From Streptomyces anulatus (GTDB lineage: Bacteria; Actinomycetota; Actinomycetes; Streptomycetales; Streptomycetaceae), in NCBI RefSeq assembly GCF_000721175.1, contig NZ_JOEZ01000031.1:4148-68147 (forward strand): a stretch of 64,000 nt of DNA. Direction: 5' to 3'. Under the pieces are notes generated by a model. That model made no database searches and was not told the origin of the DNA. It was given only the letters and a program-made list of their open reading frames with translations. Below are positions 16,428 to 26,433 of this stretch, piece after piece; position 1 is the stretch's first letter, and every line of letters starts with the position of its first letter. The position numbers and the translations under genes are program-made.

Positions 16428-17867
16428 GTGACCCGGATCGTGATCATCGGCGGCGGCCCCGGCGGCTACGAGGCAGCCCTGGTGGGCGCCCAGCTCGGCG
16501 CGGAGGTGACCGTCGTCGACTGCGACGGTCTGGGCGGGGCCTCGGTCCTCACCGACTGCGTGCCCTCGAAGACCCTGATCGCGACGGCCGAGGTGATGAC
16601 CACCTTCGACTCCTCGTACGAAGAGCTGGGCATCATCGTCGCCGACGACACGCCGCACATGGAGCAGGCCGCGAGGGTCGTCGGTGTGGACCTCGGCAAG
16701 GTCAACCGCCGGGTCAAGCGCCTCGCGCTCGCCCAGTCACACGACATCACCGCGTCCGTCACCCGGGCCGGCGCCCGCGTGATGCGCGGCCGGGGCCGGC
16801 TCGACGGGCTCCAGGCGGCCGACGGGTCCCGTCAGGTCGTCGTCACCGCGGCCGACGGCACCGAGGAGCGGCTCACCGCCGACGCCGTGCTGATAGCGAC
16901 CGGAGGTCACCCGCGCGAGATCCCGGACGCTCAGCCGGACGGCGAGCGCATCCTGAACTGGACCCAGGTCTACGACCTCGACGAGCTGCCCGAGGAGCTC
17001 ATCGTCGTCGGATCCGGTGTCACCGGAGCCGAGTTCGCCGGGGCCTACCAGGCGCTCGGCTCGCGCGTCACCCTCGTCTCCTCCCGCGACCGGGTGCTGC
17101 CCGGCGAGGACCCGGACGCCGCCGCCGTCCTGGAGGACGTCTTCCGCCGCCGCGGGATGAACGTCATGGCCCGCTCCCGCGCCCAGTCCGCCAAGCGCGT
17201 CGGCGACCGGGTCGAGGTGACGCTGGCCGACGGCCGGGTCATCACCGGCTCGCACTGCCTGATGGCGGTCGGCGCGATCCCGAACACCGCGGGCATGGGC
17301 CTGGAGGAGGCCGGCGTACGGCTCAAGGACTCCGGGCACGTCCTCACCGACCGGGTCTCGCGCACCAGCGCCCCCGGCGTCTACGCGGCCGGTGACGTCA
17401 CCGGGATCTTCGCGCTGGCCTCGGTCGCGGCGATGCAGGGCCGGATCGCGATGTACCACTTCCTGGGCGACGCGGTCGCCCCGCTGAACCTCAAGGCCGT
17501 CTCCGCCAACGTCTTCACCGACCCGGAGATCGCCACCGTCGGCTACAGCCAGGCCGAGGTCGACGCGGGCAAGATCGAGGCCCGGGTGGTGAAGCTGCCG
17601 CTGCTGCGCAACCCGCGCGCCAAGATGCAGGGCATCCGCGACGGCTTCGTCAAGATCTTCTGCCGTCCCGGTACGGGGATCGTGGTCGGCGGCTGCGTGG
17701 TCGCGCCGCGCGCCAGCGAGCTGATCCACCCCATCTCGCTCGCGGTCGACAACAACCTGACGGTGGAGCAGATCGCCAACGCGTTCACCGTGTACCCGTC
17801 CCTGTCGGGATCGATCGCGGAGGTGGCCCGGCAGTTGCACACCCGCAAGCTCACGGGCGAGGGCTGA
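16428..17867 (+). CDS. Pyridine nucleotide-disulfide oxidoreductase, LpdA/NAD(P)H-quinone reductase type
   Basis: 479 residues: N-terminal FAD-binding IIGGGPGGYEAAL, central NAD(P)-binding VVGSGVTGAEFAGA, second FAD motif VYAAGDVTG and a C-terminal dimerisation domain. The redox region reads SVLTDCVPSK, so only one of the two disulfide cysteines is present. The C-terminal His-Glu dyad (HPTxSE) is replaced by YPSLSGS. It is therefore not a true lipoamide dehydrogenase; the pattern matches mycobacterial LpdA-type quinone reductases. GTG 16428 follows GAGGCGG at good spacing. Confidence 0.87.
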   Translation: MTRIVIIGGGPGGYEAALVGAQLGAEVTVVDCDGLGGASVLTDCVPSKTLIATAEVMTTFDSSYEELGIIVADDTPHMEQAARVVGVDLGKVNRRVKRLALAQSHDITASVTRAGARVMRGRGRLDGLQAADGSRQVVVTAADGTEERLTADAVLIATGGHPREIPDAQPDGERILNWTQVYDLDELPEELIVVGSGVTGAEFAGAYQALGSRVTLVSSRDRVLPGEDPDAAAVLEDVFRRRGMNVMARSRAQSAKRVGDRVEVTLADGRVITGSHCLMAVGAIPNTAGMGLEEAGVRLKDSGHVLTDRVSRTSAPGVYAAGDVTGIFALASVAAMQGRIAMYHFLGDAVAPLNLKAVSANVFTDPEIATVGYSQAEVDAGKIEARVVKLPLLRNPRAKMQGIRDGFVKIFCRPGTGIVVGGCVVAPRASELIHPISLAVDNNLTVEQIANAFTVYPSLSGSIAEVARQLHTRKLTGEG

Positions 17868-17940
17868 GCACCCGGGAAACCCGGCAGCCCCCGGCGGTCC
17901 GGGCGGCGCTGTGACCACTTGACGATCACCGCTCAACAAC

Positions 17941-17974
17941 AAAGGGGCCTCCCATACCACTTGGGGGCCCCTTT
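17941..17974 (+). terminator. Intrinsic terminator after the flavoprotein gene
   Basis: A hairpin of AAAGGGGCC... pairing with ...GGCCCCTTT (17941-17954 with 17962-17974, one bulge), starting 73 bp after the stop codon. Confidence 0.8.
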
Positions 17975-18043
17975 GAAGTACAACTTCTGTTATTCGGCGC
18001 AAACTGCTGAAAACTCACCGACGGTCAGGTTACTGTCAGTTCC

Positions 18044-19003
18044 GTGTTCGCTGCAGAACGTCGTCAATTGATCCTCGAAATGGTGCGTGCCAACGGAGCG
18101 GTATCGCTCCGTGAGCTCGCCCGCGTCGTCCAGACCTCCGAAGTGACCGTACGGCGGGACGTGCGGGCACTGGAGGCAGAAGGACTCCTCGACCGCCGGC
18201 ACGGCGGTGCGGTCTTACCGGGCGGTTTTACGCGGGAGTCCGGCTTTCCGCAGAAATCCCATCTCTCCACCGCGGAGAAGACAGCTATCGCCGACCTGGC
18301 CGCAGGTCTCGTCGGTGAGGGCGAGGCCATCGTGGTCGGCGCCGGCACGACCACGCAGGAGCTGGCCCGCCGGCTCGCGAGGGTCCCCGGTCTGACCGTC
18401 GTCACCAACTCCCTCTTGGTGGCCCAGGCGTTGGCCCACGCCAACCGGGTCGAAGTCGTCATGACCGGCGGCACCCTGCGCGGGAGCAACTACGCGCTGG
18501 TGGGCAGCGGGGCCGAGCAGTCCCTCCAGGGGCTGCGGGTCTCCCGGGCCTTCCTCTCCGGGAGCGGCCTCACGGCGGAGCGTGGCCTGTCCACCTCCAA
18601 CATGCTCTCGGCCAGCGTCGACCGGGCTCTCGTGCAGGCCGCCGCGGAGGTGGTCGTCCTGGCGGACCACACCAAGCTCGGCTCGGACACCATGTTCCAG
18701 ACGGTGCCCACCGAGCTGATCACCCGCCTGGTCACGGACGAGCCCCCGCTCCACGACGAGCGGGCCGCCGCCGAGCTCCAGTCCCTGGCGGACCAGGGCG
18801 TGGAGATCACGGTGGCCGGTCCGGAGGCGGACGCGTCGGGCGGGGCCGGCCCCCCACCGGGGCGCCGGCCCCGCCGCGACATGCCGCTCCCCGGTCAGCG
18901 GCGCACGCAGAACGGTGGCCTCGGTCCGCAGCTCCGCAGCGCCTCGGCGCTGGCGGACGTCCCGGGCGAGCGGGCGCGCGTGGCGGATCTGCGGCGGCGG
19001 TAG
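18044..19003 (+). CDS. DeoR-family transcriptional regulator
   Basis: 319 residues. The N-terminal HTH (ERRQLILEMVRANGAVSLRE, then VTVRRDVRALEAEGLLDRRHGGAV) is the DeoR signature, followed by a sugar-phosphate-sensing domain (GAGTTTQELARRL, VVTNSLLVAQAL, VVLADHTKLGS). Typical members end near residue 255; here about 60 further Gly/Pro/Arg-rich residues follow, probably read-through into GC-rich spacer. GTG 18044 is the only sensible start. Its target is unknown; control of the nearby nucleoside genes is possible but not supported by an operator at this gene. Confidence 0.88.
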   Translation: MFAAERRQLILEMVRANGAVSLRELARVVQTSEVTVRRDVRALEAEGLLDRRHGGAVLPGGFTRESGFPQKSHLSTAEKTAIADLAAGLVGEGEAIVVGAGTTTQELARRLARVPGLTVVTNSLLVAQALAHANRVEVVMTGGTLRGSNYALVGSGAEQSLQGLRVSRAFLSGSGLTAERGLSTSNMLSASVDRALVQAAAEVVVLADHTKLGSDTMFQTVPTELITRLVTDEPPLHDERAAAELQSLADQGVEITVAGPEADASGGAGPPPGRRPRRDMPLPGQRRTQNGGLGPQLRSASALADVPGERARVADLRRR

Positions 19004-19198
19004 ACCCGGGTCGGGGCGCCGTCTCCGAGCCCCCGCTCCGGCGCTCCCCCTTCAGTGCCTTCTGCGCTCGCCTCTCAGCCCTCCGGCGTTCGAGGAGCGG
19101 GGTCCCGGGCGGAGCCCCGGGTTCGGGAAGGGGCGGGGCGGGGGAGAAGCCCGGCGCAGGGGCCAAGCCCCGGACGAAGCCCGTTGCTCCAGGCCTCG

Positions 19199-19795
19199 CT
19201 ACTTCAGGCCCCGCAGCGTCAGCCGCAGCAGCCGCTCCGCCAACTCCGGGTCGTCCGGCGACTGCTCGGCCGCCAGCGCGATCGCGTTGGTGAGCTGGAG
19301 CAGATCGTCGATCGACACGTCGCCCCGGACCGCCCCGCTCTCCTGGGCCCGGCGCAGCAGCCCCGCGCCTGCCTCCCGGAGTGGCAGATGGCACTGCACG
19401 AGCGCCGAGGTCTCGTCGCGCGAGGCGGACATCAGGGCGTGGGCCAGGCCGCGGTATTCACCCGCATGAGTGACGATCGCGCCCAGCCAGTCCACCAGCG
19501 CCCGGCACGGCGCTTCCGCCGCCGCCAGCTCACGGGAGCGGTCCAGGAGCGAGCACAGGGCGTCCTGGAAGACCGCGTTCATCAGGGCGTCCCGGTTCGG
19601 GAAGTGCCGGTAGAGGGTGCCGATGCCCACGCCCGCCCGCCGGGCGATGTCCTCCAGCGAGGCGTCCGTGCCGTGCTCGGCGAAGGACCTGCGCGCCTCG
19701 CCCACCAGCCGGTCGTGGTTCCGGCGCGCGTCCGCGCGCATCGGCCGGGCCGGCGGCTGCACCGTGCTCGTGTCCATCGGGATCGCCCCTGCCAT
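19199..19795 (-). CDS. TetR-family transcriptional regulator
   Basis: 198 residues with an N-terminal HTH (SLEDIARRAGVGIGTLYRHF) and a ligand-binding domain carrying the C-terminal layout (GDVSIDDLLQLTNAI) common in Streptomyces TetR proteins. ATG 19795 follows GGAGGGG. It is downstream of, and on the same strand as, the biotin carboxylase gene but separated by a 20-bp-stem terminator, so it must have its own promoter in the 60 bp upstream. No clear palindromic operator was seen there. Target unknown. Confidence 0.88.
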   Translation of the reverse strand: MAGAIPMDTSTVQPPARPMRADARRNHDRLVGEARRSFAEHGTDASLEDIARRAGVGIGTLYRHFPNRDALMNAVFQDALCSLLDRSRELAAAEAPCRALVDWLGAIVTHAGEYRGLAHALMSASRDETSALVQCHLPLREAGAGLLRRAQESGAVRGDVSIDDLLQLTNAIALAAEQSPDDPELAERLLRLTLRGLK

Positions 19796-19854
19796 GGTTT
19801 CCGCCCCTCCCTCGGTCCTCGGGACCTTCGTGGGTTCCAGGATGCCACTGTGAC

Positions 19855-19898
19855 GAAGGGGCCCGGCCCGCGTCTCACGACGCGGGCCGGGCCCCTTC
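19855..19898 (-). terminator. Very strong terminator after the biotin carboxylase gene
   Basis: A perfect 20-bp inverted repeat (19855-19874 with 19879-19898) with a 4-nt TCAC loop, 16 bp beyond the accA2-type stop codon. It insulates the TetR gene. Confidence 0.95.
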
Positions 19899-19914
19899 GG
19901 GGTGCGCGGTGCGG

Positions 19915-21669
19915 TCAGTCCTTGATCTCGCAGATCAGGGCGCCGGAGGAGACGGAGGCGCCGACCTCGGCGGTGAGGCCCTTGACGGTGCCGGAGCGGT
20001 GCGCGTTGAGCGGCTGCTCCATCTTCATGGCCTCCAGGACGACGACGAGGTCGCCCTCCTTGACCTCCTGGCCCTCCTCCACCGCGATCTTGACGATGGT
20101 GCCCTGCATGGGCGAGGCGAGGGTGTCGCCGGAGGCGGCCGAGCCGGCCTTCTTCGCGGCGCGGCGCTTGGGCTTCGCGCCGGCGGCGAGGCCGGTGCGG
20201 GCCAGCGACATGCCCAGCGAGGACGGCAGCGACACCTCCAGGCGCTTGCCGCCGACCTCGACGACGACGGTCTCGCGCCCGGCCTCGTCCTCCGCGTCCG
20301 CGTCGGCGGGCGCGGCGAAGGGCTTGATCTCGTTGACGAACTCGGTCTCGATCCACCGGGTGTGGACGGTGAACGGGTCCGCGGTGAAGGCGGGGTCGGC
20401 GACGACGGCCCGGTGGAACGGGATCGCGGTGGCCATGCCCTCGACCTGGAACTCCGCCAGTGCACGGGCGGCGCGCTGCAGCGCCTGCTCACGGGTCGCG
20501 CCGGTCACGATGAGCTTGGCGAGCAGCGAGTCCCACGCCGGGCCGATGACCGAGCCCGACTCGACGCCGGCGTCCAGGCGGACACCCGGACCGGTCGGCG
20601 GGGCGAACGTCGTCACGGTGCCGGGGGCGGGGAGGAAGCCACGCCCCGGGTCCTCGCCGTTGATGCGGAACTCGAAGGAGTGGCCGCGCACGGCGGGGTC
20701 GTCGTAGCCGAGTGCTTCGCCGTCGGCGATGCGGAACATCTCGCGGACGAGGTCGATGCCGGTGACCTCTTCGGTGACGGGGTGCTCGACCTGGAGGCGG
20801 GTGTTGACCTCCAGGAACGAGATCGTGCCGTCGACGCCGACGAGGAACTCGACCGTGCCGGCGCCGACGTAGCCGGCTTCCTTCAGGATCGCCTTCGAGG
20901 CGGCGTACAGCTCGTCGTTCTGCGCCTGGGTCAGGAAGGGGGCCGGGGCCTCCTCCACGAGCTTCTGGTGGCGGCGCTGGAGCGAGCAGTCACGGGTGGA
21001 GACGACGACCACGTTGCCGTGGCTGTCGGCCAGGCACTGGGTCTCCACGTGCCGCGGCTTGTCCAGATACCGCTCGACGAAGCACTCGCCGCGGCCGAAC
21101 GCCGCGACGGCCTCGCGGACAGCGGAGTCGTACAGCTCCGGGATCTCCTCCAGCGTACGGGCCACCTTCAGACCGCGACCGCCGCCGCCGAAGGCCGCCT
21201 TGATCGCGATCGGCAGGCCGTTCTGCTCGGCGAAGGCGACGACCTCGGCGGACCCGGAGACCGGGTCCGGGGTGCCGGCCACCAGCGGGGCGCCCGCGCG
21301 CTGGGCGATGTGCCGGGCGGCGACCTTGTCGCCGAGGTCGCGGATGGCCTGCGGCGGGGGGCCGATCCAGGTCAGCCCGGCGTCCAGGACGGCCTGGGCG
21401 AACTCCGCGTTCTCCGACAGGAATCCGTAACCGGGGTGGATCGCGTCCGCCCCCGAGTCAGCGGCGGCCTGCAGCACCTTGGCCATGTCCAGATAGCTGG
21501 CGGCCGGGGTGTCACCGCCCAGAGCGAACGCCTCGTCGGCGGCCCGGACATGCAACGCGTCCCGGTCCGGCTCGGCGTAGACCGCGACACTCGCGATCCC
21601 CGCGTCCCGGCACGCCCGAGCAACGCGGACTGCGATTTCGCCACGGTTGGCGATGAGCACCTTGCGCAC
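19915..21669 (-). CDS. accA2: Acyl-CoA carboxylase alpha subunit (biotin carboxylase plus BCCP)
   Basis: 584 residues fusing biotin carboxylase (residues 1-450: [16 protein letters not shown]-grasp loop [28 protein letters not shown]) to a C-terminal biotin carrier domain with biotinyl Lys in EAMKMEQP and an Ala/Lys-rich linker between them. It supplies carboxybiotin to carboxyltransferase beta subunits such as the one encoded at 23638, giving methylmalonyl-CoA or malonyl-CoA. The length and AccA1/AccA2-type layout are typical of Streptomyces. GTG 21669 follows GAGGGAG. Biotin ligase is encoded nearby at 25374. Confidence 0.95.
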   Translation of the reverse strand: MRKVLIANRGEIAVRVARACRDAGIASVAVYAEPDRDALHVRAADEAFALGGDTPAASYLDMAKVLQAAADSGADAIHPGYGFLSENAEFAQAVLDAGLTWIGPPPQAIRDLGDKVAARHIAQRAGAPLVAGTPDPVSGSAEVVAFAEQNGLPIAIKAAFGGGGRGLKVARTLEEIPELYDSAVREAVAAFGRGECFVERYLDKPRHVETQCLADSHGNVVVVSTRDCSLQRRHQKLVEEAPAPFLTQAQNDELYAASKAILKEAGYVGAGTVEFLVGVDGTISFLEVNTRLQVEHPVTEEVTGIDLVREMFRIADGEALGYDDPAVRGHSFEFRINGEDPGRGFLPAPGTVTTFAPPTGPGVRLDAGVESGSVIGPAWDSLLAKLIVTGATREQALQRAARALAEFQVEGMATAIPFHRAVVADPAFTADPFTVHTRWIETEFVNEIKPFAAPADADAEDEAGRETVVVEVGGKRLEVSLPSSLGMSLARTGLAAGAKPKRRAAKKAGSAASGDTLASPMQGTIVKIAVEEGQEVKEGDLVVVLEAMKMEQPLNAHRSGTVKGLTAEVGASVSSGALICEIKD

Positions 21670-22023
21670 GATGACTCCCTCCTCGAAACAAGCTGAGTTT
21701 AGGGACTACCGACACGGCCGTACGACCCGTCCCCAATGGTGAGCTTGCCCACACGGAGTGTGATCCGAGGCTTGCCCCAGTAGTGAAATCCCTTGTGGCA
21801 CCACGGTACGCCGCGATCCTCAACCGCACAGTAACCACCCGGTGTGGTCCAGGTCTCTGTCTTTAAGGTCAACGCCTCATGGCGTTTCTTTGTGGAGTCC
21901 CTACGAACGGCCGGAGGATTCTTTGCCCGGCGCCCCGGACCCGTCCAGCCCCTTGTCCGAAGGAATACCCGTGAGTAGGGTCCGCGCTACGCACGTACCA
22001 GAGGTAACAGGGGTGGGACGCTG
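21670..22023. other. 354-bp divergent intergenic region
   Basis: It holds the divergent promoters of the carboxylase and a membrane-protein gene. A small hairpin AACGCC-TCAT-GGCGTT followed by TCTTTG (21871-21891) looks like an attenuator or factor-independent terminator. Otherwise I see no gene, and base composition is less G+C rich than its surroundings. Confidence 0.5.
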
Positions 22024-22497
22024 ATGCGCAGACCGGTTGCGATCGTGACCGCGCTCGTGCTGTTCGGGGAGGCGGTGGGCATCGTGCTCGTCAACGCCGT
22101 CCTGGCCACGGTCGCCGAGAACCAGAACATGTCGCTCGCCGGCCTGGACCCGGACGCCATGTCCACCGGGACCTGGGTGATGGGCGGTGTCTCCGGGCTG
22201 GCGCTGGTCCTGTGCGGGCTGACAGCGCTGATCGCCGGGATACGCGACCGCGCTCCGGGACGCGCCGGACGGATCGTCCTGATCGGTTGCGCGGTCGTGC
22301 ACGGCGTCCTCGGCGCGGTCACCGTCGGCCTGGTGGGGTGGTCGGCCTTCGCGTTCATGATGGTCGTGCTGGCCCTGCTGGTGCTCACCCTGCTGTCGTA
22401 CGGGACCGAGACCCGGGCCGACGACGGGGTGGGCGACAAGGCGGCCCCGGCGGCGGCTGAGCCGCCCCGGGCCGGACTCAGACCCACAGCTCCGTGA
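22024..22497 (+). CDS. Four-helix membrane protein, function unknown
   Basis: 157 residues with four hydrophobic helices (starting [67 protein letters not shown]) and a polar Ala/Pro-rich tail. No family recognised. ATG 22024 follows GGGTGGGACG. Its 3' end overlaps the convergent maf gene by 20 bp. Confidence 0.8.
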   Translation: MRRPVAIVTALVLFGEAVGIVLVNAVLATVAENQNMSLAGLDPDAMSTGTWVMGGVSGLALVLCGLTALIAGIRDRAPGRAGRIVLIGCAVVHGVLGAVTVGLVGWSAFAFMMVVLALLVLTLLSYGTETRADDGVGDKAAPAAAEPPRAGLRPTAP

Positions 22498-23080
22498 CGG
22501 AGACGTCCAGCTCGCCCAGCAGCCGGCGCAGCAGCGGCAGCGAGAGCCCGATGACATTGCCGTGGTCGCCCTCGATGGAGTCGACGAACGGCGCCGAGCG
22601 GCCGTCCAGGGTGAACGCCCCCGCGACGTGGAGCGGTTCTCCCGAGGCCACATAGGCGGCGACCTCGGCGTCGCTCGGCTCGCCGAACCGTACGACCGTG
22701 GACGCCGTCGCCGACGCCGTACGGCCGGAGGCGGTGTCGATCACGCTGTGCCCGGTCCGCAGGATCCCCGACCGGCCGCGCATCGCCTTCCAGCGGGCGG
22801 TGGCCTCCTCGGCGTCGGCGGGCTTGCCGAGCGCCTCGCCGTCCAGCTCCAGCACCGAGTCGCAGCCGATGACCAGGGCGCCCGCCGCCTCGGGGCGCTC
22901 CGCCACCGCCGCGGCCTTGGCCCGGGCCAGGACGAGCGCCAGCTCGGCGGGGGTCGGCGCGCTCAGGGCGTCCTCGTCGACACCGCTGACGATCACCTCG
23001 GGGGCGAACCCGGCCTGGCGCAGCAGACCGAGACGGGCGGGGGAGGCGGAGGCGAGCACGAGACGGCGCTGATCAGTCAT
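22478..23080 (-). CDS. Maf-family nucleoside triphosphate pyrophosphatase
   Basis: 200 residues: N-terminal [18 protein letters not shown] (Maf signature), [16 protein letters not shown], the GHSVID strand and [15 protein letters not shown] near the end. Maf proteins hydrolyse non-canonical or modified nucleoside triphosphates (dTTP/UTP or modified pyrimidine class) for house-cleaning and septum-related roles. ATG 23080 starts just before the signature; an in-frame ATG at 23089 is possible. Confidence 0.9.
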   Translation of the reverse strand: MTDQRRLVLASASPARLGLLRQAGFAPEVIVSGVDEDALSAPTPAELALVLARAKAAAVAERPEAAGALVIGCDSVLELDGEALGKPADAEEATARWKAMRGRSGILRTGHSVIDTASGRTASATASTVVRFGEPSDAEVAAYVASGEPLHVAGAFTLDGRSAPFVDSIEGDHGNVIGLSLPLLRRLLGELDVSVTELWV

Positions 23081-23148
23081 GCGGGCCATCGTAGAAGGGC
23101 CCGGGGGCCGTGGTCCCCCCGGTGCCCGAGGGGGCATGGGCCCGTGGC

Positions 23149-23277
23149 TCAGCGGATGCCGAGCACGAACATCGCCACCAGCATCGCCAGCGCCAGCAGG
23201 ACGCCGGCCCTGCGCATCATGGCCTGGGCGTCGCGCAGTTCCTTCGGCGGCTTGTTCTCGGGGTCGGACCACAGCAT
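23149..23277 (-). CDS. mmpB: Morphogenic membrane protein MmpB
   Basis: A 42-residue protein. The polar N-terminus begins [18 protein letters not shown] and is followed by MMRR and one transmembrane helix ([17 protein letters not shown]) ending at IR. It matches the short conserved Streptomyces family named MmpB, and it lies between maf and the carboxylase genes, the position I recall. It is easily missed because of its size. The ATG at 23277 follows GGATCGGA. Confidence 0.85.
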   Translation of the reverse strand: MLWSDPENKPPKELRDAQAMMRRAGVLLALAMLVAMFVLGIR

Positions 23278-23329
23278 GCTTCCGATCCTGCTGCGCCGTC
23301 CGCCCCCACGCCTGAGTACGGGTACTCAA

Positions 23330-23358
23330 AGCCGCCCCCGTGCGGGACGGGGGCGGCT
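23330..23358. terminator. Intrinsic terminator between the epsilon subunit gene and mmpB
   Basis: A perfect 12-bp stem AGCCGCCCCCGT/ACGGGGGCGGCT with a 5-nt loop, immediately after the epsilon-subunit gene on the minus strand. Confidence 0.82.
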
Positions 23359-23387
23359 CGGGGACGGCTCGCGGACGGGCCGGCGGC

Positions 23388-23594
23388 TCAGGCCGGCCAG
23401 TACGTCCGGGCCCAGGCCCGGGGGCCCGGCCGCGGGCGGCCGGTGCGCGCGATGCGCCCCGGGTCCGACCACTGCTCGGGCGGCAGCGGCGCGCCGGACG
23501 ACATGGCGGACGCCGCCGCGGCGCGCGCCCGGACCACCGCCAGTGCGGCGGCCAGTTCCTCCGGGGTGGGGTTGCCCCGTACGACCTTGATCAT
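23388..23594 (-). CDS. Acyl-CoA carboxylase epsilon subunit
   Basis: A 68-residue protein with the family's N-terminal [20 protein letters not shown] and a C-terminal [12 protein letters not shown] end. Epsilon subunits are small actinobacterial proteins that stabilise and stimulate the AccA/PccB carboxylase complex. It lies 43 bp after the beta-subunit gene on the same strand and ends in a terminator, so it is the last gene of that operon. Confidence 0.88.
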   Translation of the reverse strand: MIKVVRGNPTPEELAAALAVVRARAAAASAMSSGAPLPPEQWSDPGRIARTGRPRPGPRAWARTYWPA

Positions 23595-23637
23595 GGGCAG
23601 ACCTTTCTGCGAGCAGGCGGGACTTTCGAAACACGCC

Positions 23638-25218
23638 CTAGAGCGGGATGTTGCCGTGCTTCTTCGGAGGCAGTGATTCCCGCTTCGTACGCAGCTGACG
23701 CAGCCCCTTGACGATATGGGCCCGCGTCTCGGACGGCATGATCACCGCGTCGACGTAGCCGCGCTCGGCCGCCACGTACGGGTTGAGCAGCGCGTCCTCG
23801 TACGCCGCCATCAGCTCGGCGCGCGTGGCGTCCGGGTCCTCGGCGGCGGCGATGGTGCGGCGGTGCAGGATGTTCACCGCGCCCTGCGCGCCCATGACGG
23901 CGATCTGCGCGGTCGGCCAGGCGACGTTCAGGTCGGCGCCCAGGTGCTTGGAGCCCATCACGTCGTACGCGCCGCCGAACGCCTTGCGGGTGATGACGGT
24001 GATCAGCGGGACCGTCGCCTCCGCGTAGGCGTAGATCAGCTTCGCGCCGCGCCGGATGATGCCGCCGTACTCCTGGTCCACGCCCGGCAGGAAGCCCGGC
24101 ACGTCCACGAAGGTGATGACGGGCACGTTGAACGCGTCGCAGGTGCGGACGAAGCGGGCCGCCTTCTCGCTGGCGTTGATGTCCAGGCAGCCGGCGAACT
24201 GCATCGGCTGGTTGGCGACGATGCCGACCGGGTGGCCCTCGACCCGGCCGAAGCCGGTGACGATGTTCGGCGCGAACAGGGCCTGGGTCTCCAGGAACTC
24301 GCCGTCGTCCAGCACGTGCTCGATCGCGGTGTGCATGTCGTACGGCTGGTTCGCCGAGTCCGGGATGAGCGTGTCCAGCTCGCGGTCCTCGTCGGTGGTG
24401 GCGAGGTCCGCCTCCTCCGGGAAGGCCGGGGCCTCGGAGAGGTTGTTCGAAGGCAGGTACGACAGCAGCGACTTGACGTACTCGATGGCGTCCTTCTCGT
24501 CGCCCGCCATGTGGTGCGCCACCCCGGAGGTGGTGTTGTGCGTACGGGCGCCGCCCAGCTCCTCGAAGCCGACGTCCTCGCCGGTGACCGTCTTGATGAC
24601 GTCGGGGCCGGTGATGAACATGTGCGAGGTCTGGTCGACCATCACCGTGAAGTCGGTGATCGCGGGGGAGTAGACCGCACCGCCCGCGCACGGGCCGACG
24701 ATCAGCGAGATCTGCGGGATCACCCCGGAGGCGTGCACGTTGCGGCGGAAGATCTCGGCGAACAGGCCGAGGGCCGCGACGCCTTCCTGGATCCGCGCGC
24801 CGCCGCCGTCGTTGATGCCGATGACCGGGCAGCCGGTCTTCAGCGCGAAGTCCATGACCTTGACGATCTTCTCGCCGTAGACCTCGCCGAGCGAACCGCC
24901 GAAGATCGTGAAGTCCTGCGAGTACACGCAGACCGGGCGGCCGTCGACCGTGCCGTAACCGGTGACGACACCGTCCCCGTACGGGCGGTTCTTCTCGATG
25001 CCGAAGTTGGTGGAGCGGTGCCGGGCGAACTCGTCGAGCTCCACGAAGGAGCCCTCGTCCAGGAGCAGCTCGACCCGCTCACGGGCGGTCAGCTTGCCCT
25101 TGGCGTGCTGCTTCTCGACCGCGCGGGCCGACCCGGCGTGCGTCGCCTCGTCGATGCGGCGCGTCAGGTCCGCGAGCTTGCCCGCGGTGGTGTGGATGTC
25201 GCTTAGCGGCTCGGACAT
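23638..25218 (-). CDS. pccB: Propionyl-CoA carboxylase beta subunit (carboxyltransferase)
   Basis: 526 residues of the carboxyltransferase family: N-terminal [19 protein letters not shown], oxyanion-hole Gly-Gly segments [13 protein letters not shown] and (C-terminal half) [16 protein letters not shown], plus [16 protein letters not shown]. The Asp in YDVMGSK corresponds to the residue controlling acyl-chain selectivity in S. coelicolor PccB, favouring propionyl-CoA. ATG 25218 follows AGGGAG. It works with the alpha subunit at 19915 and epsilon at 23388 to make methylmalonyl-CoA for polyketides and anaplerosis. Confidence 0.93.
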   Translation of the reverse strand: MSEPLSDIHTTAGKLADLTRRIDEATHAGSARAVEKQHAKGKLTARERVELLLDEGSFVELDEFARHRSTNFGIEKNRPYGDGVVTGYGTVDGRPVCVYSQDFTIFGGSLGEVYGEKIVKVMDFALKTGCPVIGINDGGGARIQEGVAALGLFAEIFRRNVHASGVIPQISLIVGPCAGGAVYSPAITDFTVMVDQTSHMFITGPDVIKTVTGEDVGFEELGGARTHNTTSGVAHHMAGDEKDAIEYVKSLLSYLPSNNLSEAPAFPEEADLATTDEDRELDTLIPDSANQPYDMHTAIEHVLDDGEFLETQALFAPNIVTGFGRVEGHPVGIVANQPMQFAGCLDINASEKAARFVRTCDAFNVPVITFVDVPGFLPGVDQEYGGIIRRGAKLIYAYAEATVPLITVITRKAFGGAYDVMGSKHLGADLNVAWPTAQIAVMGAQGAVNILHRRTIAAAEDPDATRAELMAAYEDALLNPYVAAERGYVDAVIMPSETRAHIVKGLRQLRTKRESLPPKKHGNIPL

Positions 25219-25373
25219 CGGGGGGCGGCTCCCTGCCTGGTCACGGGGACGACGTCTGGCACCGGTCACGGGGGGACGGCCAGCCGTCAGTCCGGCTCTG
25301 GCTACTGACTCGTAGGGTATCGGCGCGCCTCCGGAAAGGCAGTGCGTCCTTTGCCACACCTAGGCTGGGTTGC

Positions 25374-26243
25374 ATGACACCACCGGATGCGCCACACAAC
25401 CGCTGGTCGGACCTCGGCCGGCCCCCCCTCAACGTGACCGCGCTGCGCCGCGGGCTGCTGCGGCCGGACGCGCTGTGGACGTCGCTGGAGGTCGTGGAGT
25501 CCACCGGATCCACCAACACCGACCTCGCCGAGCAGGCCCGTACCGGGGTGGCGGGCGAGGGCACGGTGCTGGTCGCCGAGGAGCAGACGGCCGGGCGCGG
25601 GCGGCTGGAGCGGACCTGGACCGCACCGCCCCGCTCCGGGCTCTTCTTCTCGGTGTACCTGGAGCCCGGCGACATCCCCGTGGAGAGGTGGGGGTGGGTA
25701 CCGCTGCTGGCCGGGGTCGCCGCCGCGACCGGGCTCGCGAAGTCGGCGGGTGTCGACATGTCGCTGAAGTGGCCCAATGACCTGCTTGTTTCGGTGGAGG
25801 GGGAGGAGCGCAAGACGGGCGGCATCCTCGGCGAGTTCGCCGGGGACGGCATCGTCGTCGGTCTGGGCGTCAACGTCTCCCTGCGCGCCGACGAGCTGCC
25901 CGCCCCCACCGCCGGATCGCTGGCGCTCGCCGGAGCGGTCTCCACCGACCGGGAGACCCTGCTGCGCGCCGTCCTGCGCTCGCTGGAGGACTGGTACGGC
26001 CGGTGGAGGGCGGCGGGTGGCGACGCGGCCGCGAGCGGGCTCCAGGCCGCCTACGCGGCGGGCTGCGCGACGCTGGACCGGACCGTGCGGGCCGAGTTGC
26101 CGGGGGGTGCGTCCCTGGTCGGCGAGGCGGTCGCGATCGACGGGGACGGGCGGCTCGTCCTCTCCACCGAGGACGGGCTCCAGCAGCCGGTCTCGGCCGG
26201 GGACATCGTCCACCTGCGCGGCGCGGCGGGCGGCCTGACCTGA
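25374..26243 (+). CDS. birA: Biotin--[acetyl-CoA-carboxylase] ligase
   Basis: 289 residues: catalytic core with the biotinyl-adenylate loop QTAGRGRLERTWTAPPRSGL, KWPNDLLV, the KTGGILGEF strand and GLGVNVS, then a C-terminal SH3-like domain (GEAVAIDGDGRLVL). There is no N-terminal DNA-binding domain, so this is the non-regulatory class. It biotinylates the carrier domain encoded at 19915 and is divergent from the carboxyltransferase gene. A tandem duplication of 14 bp (GGCCTGACCTGAGA, 26232-26259) spans its stop codon. Confidence 0.94.
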   Translation: MTPPDAPHNRWSDLGRPPLNVTALRRGLLRPDALWTSLEVVESTGSTNTDLAEQARTGVAGEGTVLVAEEQTAGRGRLERTWTAPPRSGLFFSVYLEPGDIPVERWGWVPLLAGVAAATGLAKSAGVDMSLKWPNDLLVSVEGEERKTGGILGEFAGDGIVVGLGVNVSLRADELPAPTAGSLALAGAVSTDRETLLRAVLRSLEDWYGRWRAAGGDAAASGLQAAYAAGCATLDRTVRAELPGGASLVGEAVAIDGDGRLVLSTEDGLQQPVSAGDIVHLRGAAGGLT

Positions 26244-26433
26244 GAGGCCTGACCTGAGAGGGGGGTACCCCGATGGGCGTACGGGCCAATACCGCGTATG
26301 CCTGCGATGTCACGCGCGACCCACCGATGACGGGCGGCCAAGGACGTGAGCTGGGGCACACCTGCCGTATCGTTGAGGCGATCCAGCGACAGATCGGCAG
26401 GGCAGTGCGCAGGGAACGGGCAGGAGGCGGCTG

